Source of the DNA: Lachnospiraceae bacterium AB2028
GTDB lineage: Bacteria > Bacillota > Clostridia > Lachnospirales > Lachnospiraceae
Direction: 5' to 3'
Length of the DNA stretch: 64,000 bases
Assembly: GCA_000621425.1 (NCBI GenBank)
Contig: JHYJ01000008.1
Span: forward strand, 186,001 to 250,000
Shown here: positions 46,614 to 54,838 of the stretch, piece by piece
Position numbering within the stretch: the stretch's first letter is position 1
How the letters are laid out: each line of letters starts with the position of its first letter
Notes under the pieces: generated by a model
The model's input: the letters and a program-made list of their open reading frames with translations, nothing else
What the model was told of the DNA's origin: nothing
Databases searched by the model: none
Translations under genes and position numbers: made by a program

Positions 46614-47667
46614 TCGTTGACCTTAGATAATCCATGAAAACATTTTCCAGTTTCTGACCGATCTTGACCGGATGTACACACAGATGGCTTTTCCCATCAA
46701 GCAGAGCAAAATACAATGTATCGTTTCTTACTTTCTTGTCTTTTTTTATCATTTCAAACAGTCTTAACGGATCATCAACCACAATCTCATCCGTTAAGAA
46801 ACACGTCTTTATAGTTTCCTTTATTTCTAAATAATACGCCTCATCAATAAGCCCCTCTTTATAGGCTATATAGTTGGCCACATCGATTCCCCAGATTACT
46901 CCCTGGCCATGTGGGATTTCATTATGTGTGTACGCCTCCAACGCATGTCCGAACGTGTGCCCATAATTAAGAACACGCCTGTAATCAGATTCAAATTCAT
47001 CAGCCTCGATGACTTCCTTCTTTACTTCCAGACCCCTTTTAACATAATATTCAATGTTGTCACAGGGAATATATGATTTTTCCGATTTCAGTTCTTCATA
47101 AAAATCAGCGTAATTTGTAAGAGAAAACTTAAGAATCTCACCCCAGCCGTTCAGATAATCTCCGTGCGTTAAGGTATTAATAAAATGCGTGTCAATGAAT
47201 ATTTTTTTCGGAGGATAAAAAACACCAAGCTGATTTTTAACTTCACCGAGATTAATGCCACATTTTCCCCCTATGCAGGAATCGCACATTGAAAGCAGCG
47301 TTGTCGGGAAGAAAAACCAGTCCACATTTCGCAGAAACAGGTTTGCCGCAACGGTTGTAACATCCTGAGTAATTCCCCCGCCGAAACAGACTACCTTCCA
47401 GCTCTTCTGAACCGAAAGCGAACTCCAAAAACCGATTATTTCCATAACCGTTTCCATATTCTTCTTACTTTCAACAGGTTCCATTAAATAGATTCTGTCT
47501 TCCGGAACAACTGTAAATTGATCTTTGTATAATCCATATACATTTTTATCAATTACATAAACACATTTTTCTCCAAGTCCCTGTAGCACATCAGTAAAAT
47601 CCTTTACAAATTCCACCTCGTAATCATATAGACTTGATTTTATTTTTATGCAGTCATTGCCATTCAT
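46594..47667 (-). CDS. 3-dehydroquinate synthase-like sugar phosphate cyclase
   Basis: The 357-residue protein has the DHQS-fold NAD motif CFGGGITQDVTTVAANLF, PTTLLSMCDSCIGGKCGINL, LNGWGEILKFSLTNY, VLNYGHTFGHALEAYTHNE and KKDKKVRNDTLYFAL. The usual HGEAV is HGQGV, and GGGVIGD is GGGITQD, so it is not ordinary AroB. It may belong to the sugar phosphate cyclases that make cyclitols, such as 2-epi-5-epi-valiolone or 2-deoxy-scyllo-inosose, or be an unassigned clade. The ATG at 47667 is chosen for AGGGGGAAGG just before it. Confidence 0.8.
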   Translation of the reverse strand: MNGNDCIKIKSSLYDYEVEFVKDFTDVLQGLGEKCVYVIDKNVYGLYKDQFTVVPEDRIYLMEPVESKKNMETVMEIIGFWSSLSVQKSWKVVCFGGGITQDVTTVAANLFLRNVDWFFFPTTLLSMCDSCIGGKCGINLGEVKNQLGVFYPPKKIFIDTHFINTLTHGDYLNGWGEILKFSLTNYADFYEELKSEKSYIPCDNIEYYVKRGLEVKKEVIEADEFESDYRRVLNYGHTFGHALEAYTHNEIPHGQGVIWGIDVANYIAYKEGLIDEAYYLEIKETIKTCFLTDEIVVDDPLRLFEMIKKDKKVRNDTLYFALLDGKSHLCVHPVKIGQKLENVFMDYLRSTNEYYNN

Positions 47668-47677
47668 AGCCTTCCCC

Positions 47678-49288
47678 CTACTGAATTTCATAAATACTTT
47701 CTGTCAAAAAAGAAATTGACATTGAACCGACAACTGAATCATGAAACTCCCTGTACATCTCCTTTATCTCCTCATTCAACTCTTCCCACTTATTGTCAGG
47801 GTTCAGTGTCGGAAGATTCTCGTCTGCATAGCTTTCATTGTATTTCGTCTTAAAACCATCAAAGCCTGCAATATATACATCCGTAGCATTAAGTTTTTTC
47901 ATAAGCCTCAGGCATAGGATCATTGAGTTGTCAAAATGTTCCCATCCCCTTTTTATAACAAGGTTATAGTTGATTACCATTTCTCCGTCTTCTGCATTTG
48001 TTTTTATACAGGAAAGAAGGATTTTTCTCATGCCGCCAAACGTCTCCGGATAAGCACCTTTAGCATACTCATACCGGACTGTATTGGTAAAAAAGATATA
48101 GTCACAGTCGTATAGCTTATTGACGGCATTCACCTCAATCACGACAGGATTCTCTTCTTTAATAAACTTTCTTATCTTCTCATATTCCACGGATGCCGTT
48201 TTTCCAGGTGCCAATAACAGCACTTTCCTGTCTTTTACGGTATCCCGAAGCGAACTTATTACGGCATCATCATCAACTATTCTGCTCTGGTTTTCCAGGA
48301 ATTTCTGTTCCAGAAGATCATAATCATATTTCCTGCGTTCTTCTGCTGAAAGTGATTCGATCACGTTTCTCATGTCCCTGGCATTAGTCCGGTGGTTTGT
48401 AAGAAGATATGCAATATTATTCACATGGCACTGGTACAATCCTGCAATAAAATACGCCGTTGAGTATCCCCAGGTATATTCTTCATGGAATCTTTGCATA
48501 TATGTGTCAATGGCATCCATTATTGCATTCATGTCATAGCTGCCATGCTGCTTTCGGTTAAGATAGCTTGCCACCAGCTCTGTAGTAGCATTGCCTGCTC
48601 CTCTCCCCATCCCGCTAAGCGTTGCATCCACGATTATCGTTCTTTTATCTTTCATACTTTCAACAAAATGGATGCTAAGAGCAAAAGCCAGCTGCTGATT
48701 ATTATGTGAGTGGAATCCGATACTTATTTCTTCATCAAGATTATCATTAAGAATCTTTGTGATTCGGTCAAGATCATCAAAAAACATTGCTCCGAAAGTA
48801 TCCACAACCGACAAAGAGACCGGTTTGAACTCATTCATATCCCTCGCCAGTTCAACCAATTCATCATCAGAGTATGCCAGTGTATTCGCGGCCTGAAAAA
48901 GCACCTGGTATCCTTTTTCTTTGATCCTTCTTCCTACTTCTATTCCTTCGCGATGTTTTCCGTGCGGAAAAACCACTCTGACCGCATCAATCCCCTTACC
49001 GTTGTTCTGTGGCAGGACATCTGTGTCATATCTGTCCCAGTCTATCATTGCGCAATATAGTATTTTACTGGATTTATCTGTGTGATACGGCTCAATATCC
49101 GACGGAATATGAAAAAAAGACGAACCGTCCTTATGATCTGCGTTTTTTAACCACCCACACTCTATTATATCTACATGAGCATCCTGGAGCTTGGATATCA
49201 GCCCTCTTATAACGGGCGTCCCAAAATTAGATTCGGTAATATATGCACCATCACGAAGGGTGCAGTCTAAAAGCATTATTTTCCCCAT
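47678..49288 (-). CDS. HMGL-type aldolase with an added C-terminal domain
   Basis: The 536-residue protein starts with a DRE-TIM barrel: LLDCTLRDGAYIT, IIECGWL, VRVVFPHGKHREGIEVGRRI, VVDTFGAM, IGFHSHNNQQLAFA and DATLSGMGRGAGNA. These resemble 4-hydroxy-2-oxovalerate aldolase and HMG-CoA lyase. Residues about 350-536 form a second domain with VLLLAPGKTASVEYEKI, IFFTNTVRYEYA and VYIAGFDGF that I do not assign; it resembles DUF115-like or nucleotide-sugar binding folds. It is first in the ten-gene operon, with a GGGGAAGG site. Confidence 0.8.
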   Translation of the reverse strand: MGKIMLLDCTLRDGAYITESNFGTPVIRGLISKLQDAHVDIIECGWLKNADHKDGSSFFHIPSDIEPYHTDKSSKILYCAMIDWDRYDTDVLPQNNGKGIDAVRVVFPHGKHREGIEVGRRIKEKGYQVLFQAANTLAYSDDELVELARDMNEFKPVSLSVVDTFGAMFFDDLDRITKILNDNLDEEISIGFHSHNNQQLAFALSIHFVESMKDKRTIIVDATLSGMGRGAGNATTELVASYLNRKQHGSYDMNAIMDAIDTYMQRFHEEYTWGYSTAYFIAGLYQCHVNNIAYLLTNHRTNARDMRNVIESLSAEERRKYDYDLLEQKFLENQSRIVDDDAVISSLRDTVKDRKVLLLAPGKTASVEYEKIRKFIKEENPVVIEVNAVNKLYDCDYIFFTNTVRYEYAKGAYPETFGGMRKILLSCIKTNAEDGEMVINYNLVIKRGWEHFDNSMILCLRLMKKLNATDVYIAGFDGFKTKYNESYADENLPTLNPDNKWEELNEEIKEMYREFHDSVVGSMSISFLTESIYEIQ

Positions 49289-49322
49289 AACACCTTCCCC
49301 TAAAGCTTCAAACCACGATTAC

Positions 49323-49351
49323 ATTATATCAAATATTCCTTTTTCTGTATA
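49323..49351 (-). promoter_or_regulatory. Promoter of the aldolase-cyclase-kinase operon
   Basis: TATACA (49346-49351) and TATAAT (49323-49328) are 17 bases apart on the minus strand, and TGA precedes the -10 as an extended element. Confidence 0.7.
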
Positions 49352-49375
49352 ATTCTATATGCAAAAAACTCTTCT

Positions 49376-49404
49376 TTGACATATATCGGCTAAAAAAGTA
49401 AAAT
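49376..49404 (+). promoter_or_regulatory. Promoter of the divergent family A transferase gene
   Basis: A perfect TTGACA (49376-49381) and TAAAAT (49399-49404) are 17 bases apart. Confidence 0.8.
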
Positions 49405-49444
49405 AAATGATAATGAATCTATCACACTAAGCGAGGACATGATC

Positions 49445-50632
49445 ATGAAATACAGTCTTGCATGTTGTTATATGACCCATAATCACCCTGAGGTTATTGA
49501 AGAAATATTAAGCCGCTCTATAAAGGACTATGCAGATCACGGCATAGATATCTGCATCTGTGACGACAGTGATGATGACAAAACAGCCAATCTTATAAAA
49601 GATTATCAATCCCAAGGCTTTAATAATTTACACTACGTTGATTCACATAGAGCACTTGATGGATCCCACAAATACCTCCTTGTAATACAAGGAGATTTAC
49701 TTCCTAAAGAGTACGACTATATCTGGATTTCAAAAGATAGGGTATGCTTTAGTAGTTCATATCTTGACAAACTCTGTACAGAAATTGACGAAGGACATGA
49801 CATAATAATTGGAACAAATGAAGCACAAAGAGCTGACGTTGGGGTATGTGTGTGTCAAAAACAATATACAGACCCTACAGAATTCTACAGACTTTATGGA
49901 GCTCATTCCACTAATTGGGAAGCTTTGATATATAATAATAAAACCTTCCTAAAGCCTATCAATTTTGAGAACTATACCCAAATATATGGGTTCGGCAAGG
50001 GATGCAGCTTTATTCAGCCTATTGTTCTTTTCGCAAGACTTGCTGAAATGACTAAATGTTCTATACGTATTTCCAGATACGAATTAGGTGATCGATTCAT
50101 ATCCGAAAAGGCAGGTTCAAATTGGGGTGATGTAATGTTTTCACTTTGGATCGACCGTTGGGTAGCTACCAATTTTTCCCTGCCTAGCATTTATGACAAA
50201 TACAAAGCCGAAGTAATAAAATCTGAAACCAATCTTGCAGAATTATTCGGTTCCTTTGAACGTATGGTCGGATTTCATATGGCAAATCTATACAACAGGG
50301 AAATCTTCGAAAAATACCGTGATATGTGGCCATTTGTTACAGATATTCCGATTGATATACTAGAACTTATTGCGGATGGTGATTATAACAACGCTCTGAG
50401 GCGCACAATTGAAGACTTTGATAATTCTTTTGCAACCCATGACTTCAAGAGAGCCTGGTGGATTATAGCAGGAAATGCATGTTTAAAGGGATACTACGAT
50501 GCGACTACATACGGTCTTCTTGTAATGTGTTTTAATAAGTATAGAGAGAACATGCAGCTTATCGGTGCTTCCGCTGTATTTGACGGGGTCAGCTCTATAG
50601 ATGATTTAAAAAAGAAATATGGTGTAACCTGA
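49445..50632 (+). CDS. Family A glycosyltransferase-like protein of unknown specificity
   Basis: The 395-residue protein has a GT-A N-terminus (LACCYMTHNHPEVIEEIL, ICDDSDDDKTANLI, YDYIWISKDRVCF) and a long C-terminal part (about 200-395) of unknown fold. The ATG at 49445 is eight bases after GAGG; the ATG at 49439 would be too close. It stands alone on the plus strand. It does not match a named family strongly. Confidence 0.7.
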   Translation: MKYSLACCYMTHNHPEVIEEILSRSIKDYADHGIDICICDDSDDDKTANLIKDYQSQGFNNLHYVDSHRALDGSHKYLLVIQGDLLPKEYDYIWISKDRVCFSSSYLDKLCTEIDEGHDIIIGTNEAQRADVGVCVCQKQYTDPTEFYRLYGAHSTNWEALIYNNKTFLKPINFENYTQIYGFGKGCSFIQPIVLFARLAEMTKCSIRISRYELGDRFISEKAGSNWGDVMFSLWIDRWVATNFSLPSIYDKYKAEVIKSETNLAELFGSFERMVGFHMANLYNREIFEKYRDMWPFVTDIPIDILELIADGDYNNALRRTIEDFDNSFATHDFKRAWWIIAGNACLKGYYDATTYGLLVMCFNKYRENMQLIGASAVFDGVSSIDDLKKKYGVT

Positions 50633-50657
50633 TAAGTCCTTGTTGGTTAACGCCCCG

Positions 50658-51476
50658 TTACGCATCCACCAGAAGCTTATCCTCAATTTTCTTTACCAAT
50701 TCATAAGGATAGCCGCAGAAATCCACAATCTCTTCTACGCTCCTTCCATTACGGAGCATCTTCTCTATACTCTGCTCTATTCCCTCCTCAATACCTTCAT
50801 CCCTTGCATCCTGTATAACAGTCCACTCCTTCATATACTGTGTCCTCCATAACGCATTCTTTCTGCCCTTTTCTACCGCCTGTTCTATCTTTTGTGTCAA
50901 GCCACTGTCAGCTTGACCTCTCTCCACATATGTGTATAGCTTCTGCAATTCCTCCGGAAGATCTCCGCCCTGATAGCGGCAGTTGCAGAATATCTTCATC
51001 GTGCCATCCCCCAGCCTTAGATCCAGGCGCTCCTCACAACATTCCCTAAATGTGTACCTGCTTAGCCCCAATCCAAACGGATCAAATGTACAGATAAACA
51101 TCACGCTACTCTCTGGGAGTTTCCTATATGAATTACCCTTATCCATAAAATCAATGTCTATTGCCCCCTGATAATACCGGCTTCGCTTTGGAAGCTGATG
51201 AGATTCAACCGACCTATGGTTCAGATTTTCCATCTCAGCATCATATAACGATCCATTGTTATCTTCATTATAGACATCCAGTCGAATTGGCTTGCCGTCT
51301 ACCGTATAGCGAAACTCTCTCTGTGTCCGTACCTCCTTCAGTTCCCCTACAGGTTCCTGGAGCAGACATTCCAGCACTTCTCTGCACAGCTCCGGATCCT
51401 CCATTACCTTGCCGAACATGAAGTCGTCACAGAACCGCAGTTCCTCGTAATTCTTCATTACCCTCTTTTTTCTCAT
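50658..51476 (-). CDS. Rpn-family PD-(D/E)XK nuclease (putative transposase-like)
   Basis: The 272-residue protein belongs to the Rpn/T_den_put_tspse group: ELRFCDDFMFGKVMEDPELC, LLQEPVGELKEV, IRLDVYNEDNNGSLYDAEME (the D...ExE nuclease core), RSRYYQGAID and SVMFICTFDPFG. The C-terminal part has EGIEEGIEQSIEKMLRNGRS and a small helical end. AAGGAGGAG precedes the ATG at 51476. Such genes are often mobile or multicopy in Lachnospiraceae. It sits alone in the glycan island. Confidence 0.88.
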   Translation of the reverse strand: MRKKRVMKNYEELRFCDDFMFGKVMEDPELCREVLECLLQEPVGELKEVRTQREFRYTVDGKPIRLDVYNEDNNGSLYDAEMENLNHRSVESHQLPKRSRYYQGAIDIDFMDKGNSYRKLPESSVMFICTFDPFGLGLSRYTFRECCEERLDLRLGDGTMKIFCNCRYQGGDLPEELQKLYTYVERGQADSGLTQKIEQAVEKGRKNALWRTQYMKEWTVIQDARDEGIEEGIEQSIEKMLRNGRSVEEIVDFCGYPYELVKKIEDKLLVDA

Positions 51477-51657
51477 ATGAACTCCTCCTTTTTGATACCG
51501 GCAGGAGCTTAGAGATATAAAAGGGCACTTACCCCAGTCCATCCAATTCCTGCCTATAAATAAATGTGGTTATAAGCAAGAATTTTCGAACTGATTAAGA
51601 TCTGATCATAGAATACTATAAAATAAGTCTGATATACGAAAAGTTGCTTATGTTTGA

Positions 51658-51685
51658 ATTATAGCACGTTGAACCGTATTGTAAA
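51658..51685 (-). promoter_or_regulatory. Promoter ahead of the Rpn gene
   Basis: TTTACA (51680-51685) and TATAAT (51658-51663) are 16 bases apart on the minus strand, with TGC as an extended element. The leader would be about 175 bases with nothing recognisable in it. Confidence 0.65.
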
Positions 51686-51713
51686 GTGCGGTCTATGACA
51701 GCACACATCATCA

Positions 51714-52883
51714 TTAAACACTCTTCAGCATACTTTCCAGACGTTGCTGATATGTAAACTCTCTTCTGACTTTTTCATATCCTGCTTCGGCTATGCTGAT
51801 CCTTTCTGAATCATGTGACATATAATAGTCTGCCTTATCAAGAGCCTCTTCAACACTATTGTAAGTTGCTATTTCCACATCCAGCTTAAAAAATTCCTCT
51901 AATTCCGGTCTGAAGGGAGTCAACACAAATGAATTACAGCCCATAACATCAAGTATACGTAAAGGGATTCCGGAAACATTCCCCCTAAAAGTCGGGCATA
52001 GATTTATCTTGCTATTCTTGAAAACTAACGGCATTTCTGTGGCATAATCTACGGTCCCATGTACCCTGACATTTTCAAGCATTTTTTTCTCATCATCAGT
52101 TACCTTCTGGGTATACAGGTGAGTATCATATTTCTTTGATACCACTCTGAGAAGCAGCATACGATCAAGATGCGTCACATAGGTTGCCGTAGAATATATG
52201 AGCTGCTTCGTGGTAGGCCTTACACTATCCGGATAGTTCTCCGATATGGTACGTGACACTTCCGCTGCTATACCGTCCGTTATAAAATCCTTCAGCACAT
52301 ACTTATCATAGGACTTTAACTGTATGTCTGAAAGTGTCTTAAAGAAAAGTTTCTGCTCATCTGACATCATATTCATAAGCCCAGGCAGGGTAGAACTGTA
52401 CAGACTGCCCACAAGTGATATATCAGCTCTATACTTTGCGACGTCACGATCTGACACCTTTACAGAATCCCATTTTCCGGTATCAACCGCCAATGGCATA
52501 TAGTGAACCGTATCCAGTCCTTGACTTCGAAAATCCTCCACATCATCCCTTGAAAAAAAGAAGATATGGTTGGTTGAATAATCCATATATCTTGTATCCG
52601 GAATATTTGGTGGACTGTCGTATGACCACGCTATATATGGTACTTCTTTTTCGTGGCACACCTTGGCTATCAGCGGATGGAAGTTGGTTGTAAGAACACA
52701 ATCACAGTCTGTGTTTCCCAGCTCTTTTGAAAAACTCTCACAGAAACGGTCATTATTATAACGATCCGAAAGCTGCAGTACCTCATTTCTTGTTCTTTTG
52801 CACTCATGTCCCATGCGAAGAAGGTTCTTTTCAATATCATCATCCGTATATGATCCGAACCATGTATAAAGAAGTATTTTCAT
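51714..52883 (-). CDS. CgeB/DUF3880-type glycosyltransferase (paralogue 3)
   Basis: The 389-residue protein repeats the family layout: KILLYTWFGSYTDDDIEKNL, LTTNFHPLIAKVCH, PYIAWSYDSPPN, VHYMPLAVD, ISLVGSLYS, EMPLVFKNSKINLCPT and LRILDVMGCNSFVLTPF. The ATG at 52883 follows GGAGG by nine bases. It diverges from the DUF115 gene at 53058. It is shorter than paralogue 4 and has a less conserved middle. Confidence 0.85.
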   Translation of the reverse strand: MKILLYTWFGSYTDDDIEKNLLRMGHECKRTRNEVLQLSDRYNNDRFCESFSKELGNTDCDCVLTTNFHPLIAKVCHEKEVPYIAWSYDSPPNIPDTRYMDYSTNHIFFFSRDDVEDFRSQGLDTVHYMPLAVDTGKWDSVKVSDRDVAKYRADISLVGSLYSSTLPGLMNMMSDEQKLFFKTLSDIQLKSYDKYVLKDFITDGIAAEVSRTISENYPDSVRPTTKQLIYSTATYVTHLDRMLLLRVVSKKYDTHLYTQKVTDDEKKMLENVRVHGTVDYATEMPLVFKNSKINLCPTFRGNVSGIPLRILDVMGCNSFVLTPFRPELEEFFKLDVEIATYNSVEEALDKADYYMSHDSERISIAEAGYEKVRREFTYQQRLESMLKSV

Positions 52884-52941
52884 AATGTCATACCTCCATA
52901 ACATCTCAAAATGCTTACATTTTTACTCTACTTTATCAATC

Positions 52942-52971
52942 ATTTTACTATTTTTTCCACTTTTAAATCAA
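52942..52971 (-). promoter_or_regulatory. Promoter of CgeB paralogue 3
   Basis: TTGATT (52966-52971) and TAAAAT (52942-52947) are 18 bases apart on the minus strand. Confidence 0.5.
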
Positions 52972-53016
52972 GCAATCCATTCCACACCAACTCCCAATCA
53001 CTTCTAAAACTAACCC

Positions 53017-53045
53017 TTGAAAGCTATACTATAAGTGAGTATATT
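53017..53045 (+). promoter_or_regulatory. Promoter of the DUF115 gene
   Basis: TTGAAA (53017-53022) and TATATT (53040-53045) are 17 bases apart. The expected start point is only about six bases before the ATG at 53058. Confidence 0.65.
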
Positions 53046-53057
53046 ATAATTAAGTGT

Positions 53058-54824
53058 ATGGAAATAGATATTATTCAGAAAAACGAAGAAGCTTATTATA
53101 AGAAATATGGTATATCCCTTAGGGAACGTCTGCATTATGCAACAGAGCGTGGGGATATATCTGATGCGATGATTGCTTTCTATGATGACCAATTCAAAAA
53201 ATCTACTAAACTATGCAGGCTACTTGACGCATCGTGTGGAACCCAAAAGCTCATATGGCTCTTATGCGGATTTGCTGATGGAACCTATGTCCGTTTTTTT
53301 CTTGAACATATACCCCCAGCCACGAAAATCCTGCTTTACGAACCTGATGAAGCTTCTTTTTTGTACTGCTGCTGTATCAAAGATATCTCTGATATTATAA
53401 AAAATAATTCACTCTGCATTATTGTATATGACGAGAATAATCAAAACTGCCTGGACGACGCCTTAAAGAGAGAAATAAAACCTTATAACGTCGAACATAT
53501 CGGAGCGATGATAGCAATTGGCTACGAATCACTTTATAATGAAATATATGATGTAGTGCTTCATACCGTAAAAGTGATAGCCTCTTTTGCAAGCAACGAT
53601 ATCGCCAACACTCTTCGTTTTAAAGAAGATACCTGTCTGAATGAGCTTTTCTCTCTTTCCATAATCGCAGGAAATTATCTTGCAGAAGATTTCATAAAAA
53701 AACTCCCTACAAAAGACATTCCAATAATCATCGTGTCGGCCGGCCCCTCCCTAAATAACAATGTTACCATGCTCAGCCACGCCAAGGGAAGAGCACTGAT
53801 CATAGCCGTAAGCCACGCCGCAGGAACACTGCATTACAATGAAATAACACCTGACTTTGTAGCCGTATCAGATCCGCATCCTGAAGCAGATTTTATGCTG
53901 CATGACAAAGACAGAGTTTACCGACTGATAGTCTCATCAGCAGCAAGCAGAAAAGATCAGGCAGATTATAATGGAAAATTATTTTTTCACTCTTTTTCAA
54001 AGGAAACATTTCCATACGATTTTATTCAACGTATGGGTGACGAAGTCTCTACCGGATCCGTTGCAACTGATATTTTCAAATTATTCATAAATAACGGTTT
54101 TACCAGATTTATTCTTGTCGGTCAGGATCTGGCATACGGAGAAAAAGGTGAAACCCATTCCAACGGGAACGAAAAAAAACAAGTACCTGTCGGTGAAATA
54201 TATGTAAGAGGAGTCTGCGGCGAGAATGTAAGAACAAGAGATGACTGGCTTGGATTTAAATCATACTATGAACAACAGATCCTGACTCACCCTGAAATTA
54301 CAGTCATTGATGCCACTGAAGGAGGTGCATTTATTGAGGGAACCAAGTGTATGACTTTAGAACAAGCAATTGCAGATTTCTGCTATGAAAAATATGACAT
54401 AGCTGAATACTGTCATAATATAAACCTCGCCATATCATTCGAAGAAAACAAAAAAATAAAAAAAGACCTGCTCAACTATGCGAATACCATAAACCATTTC
54501 ACAGAGCTGGTAGAAAAAGCTATCGAACTTAATCTCCAAATACAAGGTGTTATGCTTGGAATATACGAACGAAACCACGATTTTGCTGACTGCTGCGCAT
54601 CCTATGATCACTTATACCATGAACTTCTTGACAACAAGACAGTCACTCTGATTTTCCGTTATATGTCTGAAGCGCTCACACAATATAATAAAAATGCTAT
54701 GGTTTACGAACAAACCCAAAATATGTATGGCAGACTAAAAGAAGAATTGGAATTATTCAAGGCATTTCAAGATAAACTACCAAAACTAAAGGACTACATC
54801 ATTAACCTGATGGTTTCTCCTTAA
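53058..54824 (+). CDS. DUF115 / motility accessory factor-type glycosyltransferase (large)
   Basis: The 588-residue protein has an N-terminal helical region (1-220) that includes YKKYGISLRERLHYA and FADGTYVRFFLEHI. The DUF115 core follows from about 225: IPIIIVSAGPSLNNN, IAVSHAAGTLHYNEITPDF, AVSDPH, STGSVATDIFKLF and ILVGQDLAYGEKGETHSNG. Maf proteins transfer nonulosonic acids or other sugars to flagellin. The C-terminal 150 residues are helical. Frame extension upstream to 52911 has no ribosome site and lies in the promoter. No ribosome site precedes 53058 either, so the message may be leaderless. Confidence 0.85.
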   Translation: MEIDIIQKNEEAYYKKYGISLRERLHYATERGDISDAMIAFYDDQFKKSTKLCRLLDASCGTQKLIWLLCGFADGTYVRFFLEHIPPATKILLYEPDEASFLYCCCIKDISDIIKNNSLCIIVYDENNQNCLDDALKREIKPYNVEHIGAMIAIGYESLYNEIYDVVLHTVKVIASFASNDIANTLRFKEDTCLNELFSLSIIAGNYLAEDFIKKLPTKDIPIIIVSAGPSLNNNVTMLSHAKGRALIIAVSHAAGTLHYNEITPDFVAVSDPHPEADFMLHDKDRVYRLIVSSAASRKDQADYNGKLFFHSFSKETFPYDFIQRMGDEVSTGSVATDIFKLFINNGFTRFILVGQDLAYGEKGETHSNGNEKKQVPVGEIYVRGVCGENVRTRDDWLGFKSYYEQQILTHPEITVIDATEGGAFIEGTKCMTLEQAIADFCYEKYDIAEYCHNINLAISFEENKKIKKDLLNYANTINHFTELVEKAIELNLQIQGVMLGIYERNHDFADCCASYDHLYHELLDNKTVTLIFRYMSEALTQYNKNAMVYEQTQNMYGRLKEELELFKAFQDKLPKLKDYIINLMVSP

Positions 54825-54838
54825 AAAAGACTATCACA

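Noticed and set aside
52911-53057. N-terminal extension of the DUF115 protein from 52911
   Set aside because: It covers the promoters of both divergent genes and gives a hydrophobic N-terminus unlike a cytoplasmic transferase.
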